Part shown: positions 22,341 to 34,338 of the stretch, in pieces
Numbering within the stretch: position 1 is the first letter of the stretch
Layout: every line of letters begins with the position of its first letter
Source: Drosophila persimilis
Taxonomy: Eukaryota > Arthropoda > Insecta > Diptera > Drosophilidae
Direction of reading: 5' to 3'
Assembly: GCF_003286085.1 (NCBI RefSeq)
Contig: NW_020825326.1
Span: 1,116,001 to 1,180,000 of the forward strand
Length of the DNA stretch: 64,000 bases
Notes under the pieces: model-generated
Seen by the model: only the letters and a program-made list of their open reading frames with translations
Told to the model about the DNA's origin: nothing
Database searches by the model: none
Position numbers and translations under genes: made by a program

Positions 22341-24100
22341 GAATAACAACTGCAGCGACAGCACGAAACATGCCGCATTGCCATTGCGCATTCTAAACGC
22401 TGGCTATAGGAACTTGTTAAAGCGCCAAGTGCAGGGACCCACCAGCCACCAGACACCAGCCACCAGTCAAATGGGCGGGAAGGAGATGGGATGGCCCTGA
22501 CAGGTCATCCTAGATGTCGCTCTGGGGCAGGTGGCCCGGCCTGCCAGCCCTGCCAGCCCTGCCGGGCCGTTTGCATTGTTACCGCCTTCTATTTAACATG
22601 CACTTGTCTCGTCCCCTTTGTGTCGTATTAATATTGCAAGCCAGCCATGGCCAGTGGGCGGCTAGCACCTGTTGAGTGCCAGAGTCAGATGCATCAGATG
22701 TGCACCCCCATGGCCGCAGCTGGGCCTACGTGTGTGCTGTGGTCTATGGGTATGTGGGTATCTGTGGGCCAATTATGCACAGGATAATGAAAGCCTGTCC
22801 CCTGGGCCTGTTCGGGACTGAATCGTGGTTTACTTACAATCAGAAGAGTTATGCTGGGACTGGTCCAGAGGTGGATCGGACGACGACAGCGCGGGAGAAC
22901 TCATTGAAACTAAATGGCCAGCATCGGCGGCTTCTCGGTTGACTTCAGTGTAGTTTCGCTGTTGCACGTGCCGTGTGCCGTGTGCCGTGTCCCGTGTCCG
23001 CGACAGTGTATGTGCGAGTCAGTATCTGTGTGTGTATGACAGGTGGTTACGAGTATATCAATGCACAATGCACAAACTTACATGGCTCTGTGCCACGCCG
23101 TGCTGTAACTGTGTCTGTGTCGGGCATCCCTCGGGCCACAAAAAACTTACCCTTGCATTTTTCGCTAGTTCACTGGCACGTGCCACGTGATGCGCCCGGC
23201 ACGGATCGATCCTTAACTGCAGGTCACGGACGCTCGATACGGCACACGGATACGGATACGGATACGAATACGGAAACCTATGCGCTATTATGCACCAATA
23301 CCTCCTCAAGTTCGAAAATCGAATTTGTTCGCGTAATTAATTGAAACTGTCCCTAATTTAGTTTGGACTGAACCCGAGCCGTGGAAAATTGGCCGCGGGC
23401 CGCCGTTTAACTTTTAACGGAAGAGCGTCACGCACGCAGGTACCGCAGGTACCGGCGACAGGATTAAACGCTGTGTTTTGGCCCGTCTTGGGACCAACAC
23501 AAAACAAGAGAGTCAACAAAGCTCGACGTCCCGTTTTGAAATGCAGCGCCGACTACAAGCTTTCGAGCTTTTATAGTGTGCTTTTACACTGCAATGGCCC
23601 ACTCTACCGCTCTGCCACTGCCTCCACTCCTCCTCTAGAAAAGTGCGCGCCTGAATCACGTGGAATGTGAACCTGAGGTTCACTGAAGAGCTTAACAAAT
23701 TTGAGTATCGTCATCCATGGAGCCGCCTTGCGCTTCCTTGACAGTGTACCACATGTGTCGCTCTAACGTGAGGCAGTCTCTGATGCATACATACATACAT
23801 ATGTACATATGTATACATATGTATGCTTTTGGAGCTTGGGGCATTACGAAATCTGCATATGGCAACAGGTTGGGTAACCTCTGCCAACAAAGCGTGGCAC
23901 CTGGGATTGACAGGAAAGCTGCGCCTCAACATTTCCTTCCCCTGCCAACAGAGGGGCAGCTGGTCTCTCTCCAGACATCTTGCAAAGCAAATAGTAACTG
24001 TAAAAAAAGAAAGAAACGCTAGCTTTAAGCCTAGCAATCCTGCAGATTTTTCGTTTTTATGTAGACACACCGCTGCTCAAGGGCGTACCAGGGTACCCCC
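21710..24100. other. Intergenic stretch with microsatellites
   Basis: No gene is supported. Visible landmarks are a (CAA)n run at 22301-22340, CCAGCCCTG tandem copies near 22540-22565, GTGCCGTGTCC copies near 22968-23000, a CGGATA run near 23248-23270 and TACATATGTA repeats near 23790-23825. Confidence 0.45.
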
Positions 24101-24834
24101 TTCACATGCTTAATACTAAACACAAAATAATAAACAGCTTGTTGTCGTTACAACTTTAACCGCAAATGGCCTCAAAAGTGTGTTGGACTAGACTGCTATT
24201 TGACCATGAAAAAACGAACTTTGGTGGTTGAAAATGTTTGATTGATTTTAAAAATATTCTCCAAGAAGATGAATACCAATTTGGAAACGTTTTAACGTAT
24301 TTTCACAGCACTGTTGGCACTCAGAAGGAAGTACCTCTCAAATAAGACTTCATCAGCCTTTTTCGGCGTCAAAAGAACGTTGACCACTTACTTGAAACAC
24401 CATTTCAACAAGGATGGAAACCAGAACGTTTTAGATACATCACATAAAAATTTGAGACACATATTTATGTATACAATATGTATATAGATCATAATAATAG
24501 GTACACACATCTATGTTACATAATACAATATTTTAAACTTAAAATTAGTTCGTATTTATTTCTTAAGTATTTGTTGTCTTTAAAATACACTTTATTATAT
24601 TATAGGATAATGTTATAAAAGAAAATATATCCATTTGTACTCCAAAGTCATTGTCAGGCTGCTCGAAGTTATAGGTACACTTCAAGGGTTGTTATGAAAA
24701 AAGTTTGTTAACTGATTATTATTATTTTTCTTCGGCTAAAATCCGATGTATCCACCCTCATTTTTTGTCACCTTTATAATTATTTTTGGCATAATTTTAA
24801 CAAACATCAAGGTGTCTCATACCATAATTTTTAT

Positions 24835-25095
24835 ATCCGATACTCAAAATGAGTATAGGGTTTACGAGAAAACAGAAAACGCAGAATCGTAGAGGACCAT
24901 ATCTATCAGGATACTGAATCTGGATCAGATCGGATCATTATTTTAACCAAAAGGAACAAAACAATTTGCAGTGGCTACTTAGTGCCCGACGACAAGTTCT
25001 GACTGACTCTCTGTCACTCTCGCACGTACTCTTTGTCGATCAATGTACGCGCCGTCTGCCGGATGAGAGCCATACTGACTAAGAATCTAGTATAA
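24835..25095 (-). repeat. Inverted DINE-1-like copy
   Basis: Read on the minus strand, this matches 566-780: a TATGGCTCTC box, a CAGACGGCGCGTACATTG-like box, then GATCCGATCTGATCCAGATTC and a TTTTCTCG tail. It abuts the 5' end of LINE copy C. Confidence 0.7.
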
Positions 25096-27744
25096 ATGTA
25101 GAGTTGCGGTCTCCGCAGCAACTCACAACGTTCCCCTCGTTGTATCTGTTTTTTATCCAACTGACTTTTAAAGTTTAAGTTTGATCGATGCAAGCGCTAA
25201 AATTTCTGCACGCAATGGAGCATGAGAGCATAAGCGGAAATAAAATCCGCAGGAGGTATTGGCTAATTGTAATGCTGAATGGCTCAGGGCTTTAAGGAGC
25301 TGACCGTAGCCATGGAGTCTCAATTTTGCAGCCTGCAACTGCTGAATGAGTCTCCCAGGCGTAAAAGGGTCACTCCGCGGGATCTGCAAGTGCCAACCGT
25401 CACTCAGCCGCTGGCGGCCGAAAAATTGACTCCGACCACTCCAAGTTTGCCACTACAAAGCCAACGACAGCTGCTGGCGATGCAGATTCGGTAACCGAAT
25501 TCATCGCCTCGGAGAACGTGCAGCCAAGTACGTATGCAGCGTCCGTGCTCGTGGTGTCCGCAGCTCGCTAGCTGTCCCATCTATTCCGATCCCACCAGTG
25601 ATCAGAAGTTCCGGATCTCCGGATATTGCCACCACAGGTACTAGGCCTGTGGTGCCTAAACCACTGGTGGGAGTCCCACCAAAACGACAAGTTTTTGTTT
25701 CACGGCTGACCCCTGACCTCACATCTAATGATGTAATTGCTTTTGTTCAAAGCAAAATAAAAGCCGTTGGTTTAAGGGTGGAGAAATGTAACTTCTCCTA
25801 TGCCAGGGAGATAGCCTCGTTTAAGATAAGCATCTCCCCAACTCAATTTGACACCATTTGCTCCGCCAAATTTTGGCCGGAGCATTGGGTGGTGAAGGAG
25901 TTTAAGGCTAAGAAGAAGAATAGGTCCCCATAACTCTTACAAATCATTCCAGTGTGCCACCCTCAACCTCAACTTCCTCATCTTCCCGTCCTGCTACCAC
26001 CCTTCCAAAAAACTAACTTCTCTATTAGTAACCTATCAGAATGTTAGAGGCTTATGTAGTAAGCTCAACATTCTTTTCCAGGATTGAATGAATTGTATGA
26101 TTGTATCAAACCTGGTTAAAGCCGGACATTCTTAGTTCCGTGGTTTTGGCAGGTCGGTACACAACTTTTAGAAAGGAGGGGGCCCTTCCGCTCACCATAC
26201 TTGAAGACGTCTACCATCCTACTTTCGAAGTGTCGCTAGATATAGGACCAACTGTATTGGATCGGTCGAGTAGGCAACCTGTCCGCTGCTTTCGTAAAGC
26301 CGAGCTTGCGATGCTTAATAACCTCATTAGGGATTTTGATTGGTCCGCTTTGTACTTGTGCACTGATGGCATAAAAGGCACAAAAATTGTTTACAATTCA
26401 CTTTTTGTGATTCTTGTGTCCCGCTTTCTTGTCCGATTAGATCTGGAAAACCCCCCTTGGTTTACCAAAGAGTTATCCAGCCTAAAAAACATAAAATCAA
26501 GACTCATTCTCTCATTCTCGCCATGTAATAGGTAAGAACTACCTTTCTCGATGCAGGATACGTTTTTCTCAGTCCCTTGTTAAATGAATGTTCTTAACTT
26601 CATTATCTTCGACTAGTTAAGCCGGTGTTTTCACCGGGTCCAGACGGGATTCCAGGTTGTGTACTCAGGTACTGCGCCGAGGCACTGTGTGGACCCTTGC
26701 TTAAACTATTCACCCTGTCCATTGATTCTTCTTGCTTCCCCACTATCTGGAAGGAATCGCTTATAATTCCTCTCCATAAAAATGGTAGCAAGTCTGATGC
26801 AAAAAATTATAGAGGTATAGCAAAGTTATCCGCTATTCCCAAAATGTTTGAGAAAGTTTTTACTCCGCACTTGCAACATCTCTGCAAGTCACTTATATCT
26901 CCAACTCAGCATGGATTTATAAGGCGGCGATCAACCACCACGAACATGCTAGAGTTTACCTCTTTCATTATTAAAGGCTTTCATGGTAACTTACAGACGG
27001 ATTTCATTTACACCGACTTCAGTAATGGTCGAATGCATTAAATCCCCATGCAAACCATTCCCTTTTAGCGCATAAACTTGACCTTTTAGGGTTTCCGCCC
27101 AACCTCCTGAGATGGATTTCTAGCTATCTTTGTTCCAGGTCTCAAAGAGTCCTCTTCAAAAACTTCCTCTCCTTACCAGTAAAGGTTTCTTTGGGAGTAC
27201 CACAGGGCAGCCCTAGATGGCTTTACAGCCCCTTACTCTTTACACTCTTTATTAACGTCTTGCTGTCGGTATTAACATAGTCTCGAGTACTTATGTATGC
27301 GGATGATGTTAAACTCTGTGTCCAGTATAAGGACATTTCATTTCATTCTCGCTTGCAATCCGATCTCAATAACTTTCAGCCATGGTGTTGACTTCTATAC
27401 CTCGCTTTTTCGTCCGATCTTAAAATACGGCTCCTGTGTATGGTGCCCTCAGTACAAAGTACACCAGGACCGTATAGAATCAGTACAAAAAAACTTTTTA
27501 CTCTTTGCTCTGCGGGGCCTTAACTGGGATGCGGGTGTGAGACTTCCATCTTACTCTTTTAGACTGCTATTAGTAAACCTCCCGATAAACTTCACGATTC
27601 CTATTAGACTTACTAGAAATTGTATACCGTTGTTCCTTCCACTTTGTAGATCGAATTATTCCTTTCATGAACCGTTTAGGGTCTTATGCTCGGAATATAA
27701 TTCCCTCATATTATATCCACCACTAATTCTCTTCCTCTTATTAA
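25096..27744 (+). mobile_element. Degenerate LINE, 5' and coding part (copy C)
   Basis: This non-LTR retrotransposon is nearly complete in layout but dead. A 5' leader is followed by an ORF1 (gag-like) region from about 25279 to 25935, broken by at least one frameshift, whose last part (VFVSRLTPDLTSNDV) resembles the gag-associated domain of such LINEs. ORF2 begins near 26025 with an endonuclease start (TYQNVRGL), but most of the endonuclease is deleted or stopped. The reverse transcriptase is readable from about 26625 with SPGPDGIPG and SLIIPLHKNG motifs, and the catalytic YADD lies at 27295-27306. A deletion near 27380 removes part of the C-terminal region seen in copy A. The 3' part is displaced to 29354 by an insertion at TTAA. 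Jockey/CR1-like is my best guess. Confidence 0.85.
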
Positions 27745-29353
27745 CCCTGTAGAACCAAAGGGGTCAATTGACCCCTCTCGAACTAGTTCTGCGCTGTTTA
27801 CCGCGCAACTAGCTACGCAACTAGTTACGCGGGAAGCGAACGCGGACCAGGTCTTCGTCGACTACAATGTACTAGTTCTGCAACTAGTTACGCGGGAAGC
27901 GAACGCGGACCAGTCGAAAAAGAACCGAAAAACGAAGCCGCCTTCGGTTTGTTTTTGTAGGCGGCAAATAACCGCAATTCCGTGGAGTTACAGTGCCCAC
28001 TCAGCTAGTTTTTACCGAGCCACGACATGCAATGAGCCGAAATGGTAAGTTAATCGTGATATTTTACTGTAGTTGCGATCGTGGAATGAAAGAGACAAGA
28101 ATTTACACAAACAAAATGTATTTGTTTTCCTCGTTTGCTTTATGCGTTGATTTTGTTCACTTCTGTACAAGATCTAATCGCTGGAAGAGTCTTTTGTGTG
28201 AACATTTATTATAAAAGTGGGAAAGAATTAATAAATAAATCAAATTAATATAAACAGGTACGTGCAAATACTTTTAGAAACTCTAAAACAGGAGAATGCA
28301 GTTATTCGTGGTAAGACTAATAAAGATTAACAGAAAAATATTTGTATAATCAAATTAATTAACAACATTGTTTTTAGATCAATTGAATGCAGTGGTCCAA
28401 ATTTTAGCGGATCAAACTGTTTTAATAAAGCAGCTGGTAAAGGAGAAGGGGGAATTGAATCCCATTCGGGGACAGTTCCCTATAAAACGTGAGGAGGAAC
28501 TTATAGAACTGGAAGAAAAAATAAAATTAAATAGGGACATTTATGTAAGTATATCTAAACTCTAAATTTTATGACTTTTTTCTCTGTCTTATCTTTATAT
28601 TTTAATGTTTCACTTACAGATAACACCAATGAAATCGATTCTCCAGCCAGCTGGCGTTTTGAGCGGCTTAAACTTTATTTTGAGTGAGGTCATTGTTCTG
28701 GCATATAACGTCGATGGGGTCCAAGGGAAGAAGGCCCTTAGGACCCACAAAGAATTTTTTGCAGCTTTGCTAGGTAAAATACCATTTACACTTCTAGAGA
28801 TTTAAAAATTTTTCATATAAATTAAAACAAATATTAATTACAGAATGTATTCCGCCTGGCGATGAGCCTCCCGAAAACACTGTGCGGAAGGCAATGCAAT
28901 TGATGAAGAAAAGGGTGTTTAAGAAGAAGTGTCTTGCCGAAAACCAGGAGTAGGCTAAGCATCATATAATTAAAAATTATTCGTTATAATGAAAGACATT
29001 GTGTTTTTATTTTTGTATTATTCCAGACTGCCAGATTGACTACTACCAGTAGTCAGTTCGGAACTAGTTACTGGTAACTAGGTCAGAGCTAGCTACAGGT
29101 AATCGAAGGGTAGTCGAGTGGGGAACTAGTTGCTGGCTTTCTACTGGTAACTAGTTCGGAACTACCTCCTGAGCAACTAGCTACTGGTAATCGAAGGGTA
29201 ATCGAGCGGGAACCAGGGGTGGTTCCGCCCTAGGACATGCATGTGTTAAATTCTCCGCTGAAATACATTGCGGGTAATCGATCTGGAACCAGGGAGGTGA
29301 GAATGGTAGCTAGTGCGACACCAGTGCGGAACTAGTTGCCTGGTACTAGAGGG
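27745..29353 (+). mobile_element. TTAA-inserted element with 12-bp inverted ends, carrying a gene
   Basis: A 1.6-kb block interrupts the 3' region of LINE copy C. Its ends are CCCTGTAGAACC (27745-27756) and GGTACTAGAGGG (29342-29353). The second read on the other strand is CCCTCTAGTACC, a 10/12 match, so these form terminal inverted repeats beginning CCCT. The left flank is TTAA (27741-27744). The right flank is AA followed by ATTACTAATCC, against TTAA-AGTACTAAC at the empty site in copy B. CCCT ends with a TTAA target are the hallmark of the piggyBac superfamily. Both subterminal regions are rich in ACTAGTT motifs, and an 18-bp palindrome lies at about 27759-27776. The only gene inside is a DUF4806 protein; no transposase is seen. 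Confidence 0.6.
28032..28953 (+). CDS. DUF4806-domain protein, intact five-exon gene
   Basis: Five small exons join perfectly in frame with consensus GT-AG sites: 28032-28044, 28278-28310, 28378-28544, 28620-28773 and 28844-28953, giving 158 aa. The first ~50 residues form a likely coiled coil (ETLKQENAVIRDQLNAVV). A link containing FPIKREEELIELEEKI follows, the characteristic opening of the DUF4806 domain. The rest of that domain contains a GKKALRTHKEFFAALL stretch and a basic C-terminus, and is complete. DUF4806 proteins are common in insects and of unknown function. The gene lies wholly inside a TTAA-inserted element with inverted ends, within a dead LINE, yet has no stop or frameshift, which suggests recent insertion or selection. 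The 13-nt first coding exon and second acceptor were chosen because only they keep one frame. Confidence 0.75.
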
Positions 29354-29570
29354 AAATTACTAATCCTTACACACCTTTCTAGTAATTTGTAATTGTAGTG
29401 GTAAATGTATTTTGAATGCATGCCTAGTTCTCTTAGTAACTTTAGTGCTCATTTTCCTCGAATATTAGTCTAACAGCTATCTTTCCGGAATGCTCGCGTA
29501 ACAGCCTTCTGCTGGTTTCAGACGGGCCACTTGACGGTGTTGTAATTGCATCGTAATAAGTAATTGCTCC
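29354..29570 (+). mobile_element. LINE copy C, 3' tail
   Basis: This continues the LINE after the inserted element. 29385-29560 matches 5395-5690 of copy B (ATGCATGC-TAG-TCT landmarks and the TTCTGCTGGT box). It is noncoding 3' sequence. Confidence 0.7.
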
Positions 29571-29934
29571 CTGTATACATTTTTTGAATAATTTATAAAC
29601 AAATTCGTAAAAAGGTTTCCATGAGCGCTCAAATCAAAGAAAATAGTGTAATAATTCTATAGCATATCAGATTATATAGCATATCGGATTCAATAAATGT
29701 TTACCCTTCGTCGAACCTGAAAGCCAGCGATCCAAACTACACAATACAACTACACAACTACAGGGAAGTTAAATTGCCTGTATCATCAATACAGCCTAAA
29801 AGCATGCATGCTTCAGAAAATTAAAAATCAGACCGAAAATCGCAGTTTTCAAATGCCCTTTTTTGATTACTCGGCACTTAAAGAATAAAGCGGTACATAC
29901 ATATGTATATTAGAATCGTTAGAATCTATACTAT

Positions 29935-30085
29935 AGATGTATGTGACAGCCAGAAGGAAACGCTTCCAACCTTTTAAATTATACATATAGATTCTTGACC
30001 AGCATCAATACCCGAGTCGATATAGCCACATTCGTTTGTCCGTCCGTCGGTCCTAATTGGCGCCTTTGTAAACTTAATGTGTAGA
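29935..30085 (-). repeat. mini-me/DINE-1 3' core, inverted
   Basis: On the minus strand this reads as the conserved 3' core also present at 62370-62480: GACGGACAAACG, a TCGACTCGGGTATTGATG-like box, a TCAAGAATCTATAT box and a GGAAGCGTTTCCTTCTGGC-like box. It is diverged but clearly related. Confidence 0.7.
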
Positions 30086-30239
30086 GAGCTAGAATAATGG
30101 CCATTAGGTGGAATGATGATAGATTGCAGGAATTAATATCGACGTTGTGTCTTTTCTCATGAAAAGAACGTGCAAGAACAAGCAATGCCACAATCCCTTC
30201 CACGCATTAAAAAATAATCCGTCCCTCTTGCAAACGGCG

Positions 30240-30580
30240 ATACCAAAAACAGAGACCATGCAGAGCATATCTACATACATATTTCTTCATACATACATAT
30301 GTATGTAAGACTTATGGACAGTAATTCCTTAGCCGCCAGCTTTTATAGCCTAACAGTAGCCAGCCTTAATATTCTGATGTGTATGTTTGGTTGTAAATAC
30401 GTTTGAGATAATAACTTTCTACATCCATCTCTGCCCTTCTGAGAGTTGCAAACATCTGGATAACATAATAATAACCTTGGCAAAGGTGCTCGACTCGATC
30501 TTGAAGTTTGGAATTATTATTTGTTACGTCTTCAAAATTTGACATTTAAGTATAAAAAAAAGATACTAGGTCGCATGCTA
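30240..30580. other. Spacer downstream of the CDC26-like gene
   Basis: No gene is seen. A CATACATATGTATG microsatellite lies at 30276-30308. The part next to 30580 is probably 3' UTR of the minus-strand gene. Confidence 0.45.
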
Positions 30581-30582
30581 GG

Positions 30583-31035
30583 CTAGGCTCCTCCTCTTGC
30601 TCCCTCTTCGTCCGCATCGTTAGTGTCCGCATCCAAGTCCACCCAGTTGTCGTCGCTGAAGTCATCGATGGTGTCGTTGTCATCTGCGACGGCCGCCACG
30701 CTAATATCATCATCGGTGGAGCCAGAATTCGTGGTTGCTGTTGTGGCTGTGGCTGCCACAGATGTGGGTCTGGGCGACCGATCAGCCAGATCCTCCTGAG
30801 TAGCCAACGTGGGAGTGGTCGAGCCAGTGGGTGTGCCCGAGGACGGCGTCTCTGTGCACGTGCCAGCTGTAAAGCTGGAAGTTGCCGTGCCAGACGTGGA
30901 CGCGTCGTCCCCGGTGATGGTTTCCACAGAGTGTCTGGGGCGCTGGTTCTTGAATTTGTGCTCAAGGCGCTTCGCGTCGTACTCCTTGAGATCGGACAGT
31001 TTTAGTGTGATGCTTTGCAGATCACGTTTCAGCAT
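30583..31035 (-). CDS. CDC26-like anaphase-promoting-complex subunit (candidate)
   Basis: The 150-residue intronless frame starts at ATG 31035. Its first ~32 residues (MLKRDLQSITLKLSDLKEYD...) match the layout of CDC26, the small APC/C subunit whose N-terminus inserts into the CDC16/APC6 TPR channel: an ML-[RK]-R start, alternating LxLKLxDLxEY, then a basic stretch. The remainder is Ser/Thr/Ala-rich and low-complexity, ending in an acidic tail (DDFSDDNWVDLDAD). That makes it longer than the ~85-residue vertebrate protein. The frame is also open upstream to 31221, but that part lacks similarity and I treat it as 5' UTR. The gene sits between two transposon clusters. The assignment rests on a short motif and could be wrong; the reading frame itself looks real. 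Confidence 0.6.
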   Translation of the reverse strand: MLKRDLQSITLKLSDLKEYDAKRLEHKFKNQRPRHSVETITGDDASTSGTATSSFTAGTCTETPSSGTPTGSTTPTLATQEDLADRSPRPTSVAATATTATTNSGSTDDDISVAAVADDNDTIDDFSDDNWVDLDADTNDADEEGARGGA

Positions 31036-31390
31036 TGTTAAGCACAAAAAGAGATGATTTGGTTCCGGAAAAATATGTTCGGCCGCGATCGATGCTTTTT
31101 TACAAACAGTTATTCGCCGGAGTTGCCAGACCGCCGACGAAGCGATAATAACAGTGGTGGAGGGGTGGAGGGGTGGGTGGTAGCACATACTTAATTTTAG
31201 TATAAGTCTATATACATCCAAAAAGACAGAATGAAATGATAATATGCAGAAGGACTAAGCCTCAGCTTATAGGCCATTCACACTGATGGCCATTCATTTC
31301 GGAGATGGTTCGTAAGGTTTTGCCTTTCCCAGTTATTCCACCATTCATGTGGGGTGTTCCTAAGCCGCACCTTTCTAAGCGGTATTATGC

Positions 31391-34338
31391 AGATAGTTTC
31401 AAATGCAACCCTAAAAAGCAATGAATGGCAATAAAAAATAGTTCGCGCCTACACATATTTCAAATTTTAATTCAAATTTTAAGTAGTTGAAAAAAGAAAA
31501 AGAAAAACAACAAACACAATACAAAATGAGAACAGAAATTGGTGGTAAAAAGTAAACATAAGTATGTATATATTTTCTTTTTAATGATTACTATTTTGCA
31601 GCCGTTCAATAAACAAAAAATACACGCAGGGCGAAGTGGACTCCATAGATGGAAAGTCTCGCTATAAACATTTGGCATAATATTACTGCGGATTTTCGGG
31701 GGTCCGTTAATGCCGACTAAGATAAGAAAAACACAATTTTAGAGTTTGAAATACCTTTTGTTATTGAGTATAGTCTTTCTTAACATCAATAAACTTGTTC
31801 GAACGAGATTTAAATTTATGAGTTCCATCCCAGAAGTTCGAATAAGGAAGTGCCTCAAAATTCACCTCCACAGCTGTTATGACCTAATAGTTTGATAAAA
31901 AACGCTTTCCACGCATGCATTTTTTTAGGTTTGGAAACAGTTTGAAGTCGGTAGAAGCCAAGTCTCGTGAATACAGTGAATGCTCCAGTGAACAATTCAA
32001 ATTTTAATTCATAGATTTTACCCATTGTCAAAATGCTCTTGTGACATGTGTCCTGATTGTCCGGATTGTCCTGATGAAAAATAATTTTTTCTTCTGGAAA
32101 CTGGGTGTTTTCTGACAAATTGTTTCCTTTAGCTGGTCTAAAAGGATAAAGTCATATTCGGAATCTATTGTTTTACTAGTTTGCAAGTAATCCACAAACA
32201 AACTTCTTTTCGCATCCTAAGAAACTGATACCAACAACTTCTTGGTCGATTTCTGAATCGGCTCTTTCACGAGCCGAAGAACCAGTTCCAAACCATTTTT
32301 TAACCTCTTGTTTTCATTCAGAATCATGGTGATAAACCCAAGTCTCATTCGAAATCGCTTTAAATGTGGTTGAGAAAGTCGTTTTTTTCTTTTCATTTTT
32401 AGCGAATGCGGCACCCATTTTGCACACAGCTTTCTGAAACCCAATACATCAGTCAAAATATTTGTTACACTGCCCAATGAGATGCCTAGGGGTTCTACTA
32501 AATCTCTTTCAGTCACCCGACGATGTTCCAATACGATATCCTATTTTTTTTTTCTATAAATTCGGGTGCTGTTGCTAAATTTGGACGTCCTTGACGTGGT
32601 TTGTCTTCGAGGCTTGTACGACCACGTTAAAATAATTGAATTAAATTAATTGAAGGCGACGAGTCCTTATATTCTTTTCATATTTGATCATAAATATCCT
32701 TTGCTTTTAAAACTTAAAAAAAAAAAAAAACAATCACTGCACGATACATGATTTTTTACATTGTAAAAAAGTCTCTAACATGTCGATACTAAATGATTTT
32801 TTAAAACAGAAAATACACTGACAGATTTAAATAAAACTTCACATACTTTCAGATAAAAGATAAACCAACATTACATATACAAATTAGGCTAGTCGTAACG
32901 CCATCTCTTATCGAACTGCAAAACTTATTGAACACCCTTGTACAACTGCAGCTCTAACATTCTTTCTGCAACTGCACATTTTTCGGAAACTGCTTGAGGT
33001 CCAGAGGGAGCAGCAGAAATTACAGGAGGAACACCAGGAAACAAAGCGAGAGATACTCCAGCCAATTACGAGCCGCCAAGGCCAAACCAACCTCCAACCA
33101 GAGCTGCTGCAATTTTCTAGGGAGTCTAAAGAGTAACGTTATATAGTAATTATCAAGCAGGATCCGGTTTTCATTTTCACAATGTTTTCCGATTTACTTT
33201 TAAAACCACATTGGTGCTCCTGTTTTAAAATTCCGCAAGGCGGATGACGAATCTTAATTACAAAAGGAAAAAATATATGGCTTATTGATGCATTAAAATA
33301 ATTTTGACACATTAACCAATGCAGTTTAGCTTGTGCTTTTTTAATAAATTTTTTTTTTGCTAACCCAACCTCAAACTCGGGTCGGAAGAAATTGGTCAGG
33401 GCAATAACACTTTTCGGATTCCTGCAAACAGCTGATGCAGTCCAATTTGCTTATCGGAAGGTTAAAAAAATAAATAAATTTTGCTCAAAACAGCACAAAC
33501 ATATATTCTCATAACGGCAAGAAGGGGCATCTGGGCAAGGACAGCTCTTTCCCAATAGAATCGCAAATTTGTTCATTTCAACTTGTGAAATATTCTAGAT
33601 AGAAGGTGTTGGCCTATAATAGGCTCAGCACAATGTGCACATCCCAGGGGAATTGTGGGATATTTTGACAGATGTAAAAATCGATTTTCACTGACCCCAT
33701 CCAACAGCTACCATCCGTCAAAAATGTTATATTTTATTGGTTATAATAAAACAATCCATATGTACAAAAACGCTACTCTTTGGACTCCCTTGAAAATTGC
33801 AGCAGCTCTGGTTGGAGGTTGGTTTGGCCTAAGCTTTTCGCAATTTGCTGGAGTATCTCTCGCTTTGTTTCCTGGTATTCCTCCTGTAATTTCTGCTGCT
33901 CCCTCTGGACCTCAAGCAATTTCCGAACAATCTCCAGAAGATTTTCCAGTTTAATCCGTTTTGGTGCAGCGCCTTGGTAGCAGATAGAATATTAGATCTG
34001 CAGTTATATCTGTCCTTGTTGACATTCACGGAATTATTTCGGAAATTTTCCAAATTTTTATAGCGAGATTTTCCATCTATGCAGTCCACTTCGGCATGCG
34101 TGTATTGCTTGTTTTTTTTTAACGGTTGCACAATACTAATCATAAAAAAAAGCAAATGCATACATACTTATGTTTACGTATTACCACCAATTGCTGGTCT
34201 CATTTTGTATTAAGATTTTTTGCTTTTTTCTTCTTTTTAACGATTTAAAATTTGAATTACGATTTGAAATATGTGTAGGCGCGAACTATTTTTTATTGCC
34301 ATTCATTGCTTTTTAGGGCTGCATTTGGAAACCATCGG
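31391..34338. mobile_element. Long inverted-repeat element, left arm split by mariner
   Basis: Two arms are inverted copies of each other. 31391-31675 pairs with 34050-34338, and 32982-33123 pairs with 33776-33930. Shared landmarks are a TAGTTCGCGCCTACACATAT block in the outer part and a coiled-coil coding segment in the inner part (LLEVQREQQKLQEE and NLQPELLQFSRE), read inward-to-stop from each arm. The left arm is interrupted by a mariner relic. A roughly 650-bp AT-rich spacer (33124-33775) separates the arms. It is either a foldback-type transposon with very long inverted termini or two copies of one element in opposite orientation. I do not recognise the family and could not fix its outer ends or a target duplication. 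Confidence 0.6.
31690..32942 (-). mobile_element. Mariner transposon relic
   Basis: The minus strand encodes broken mariner transposase. 32531-32217 has the helix-turn-helix region with LGISLGSVTNILTDVLG and the signature WVPHSL. 32118-31855 has the FHQDN...CHKSI part around the second catalytic Asp and the following region. Frameshifts and stops separate the parts. The right end, about 32920-32942, reads TTATTGAACACCCTTGTA, a typical mariner terminus with TA. The matching left terminus is not seen, so the 3' end is deleted. It interrupts the left arm of the inverted-repeat element. Confidence 0.85.
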
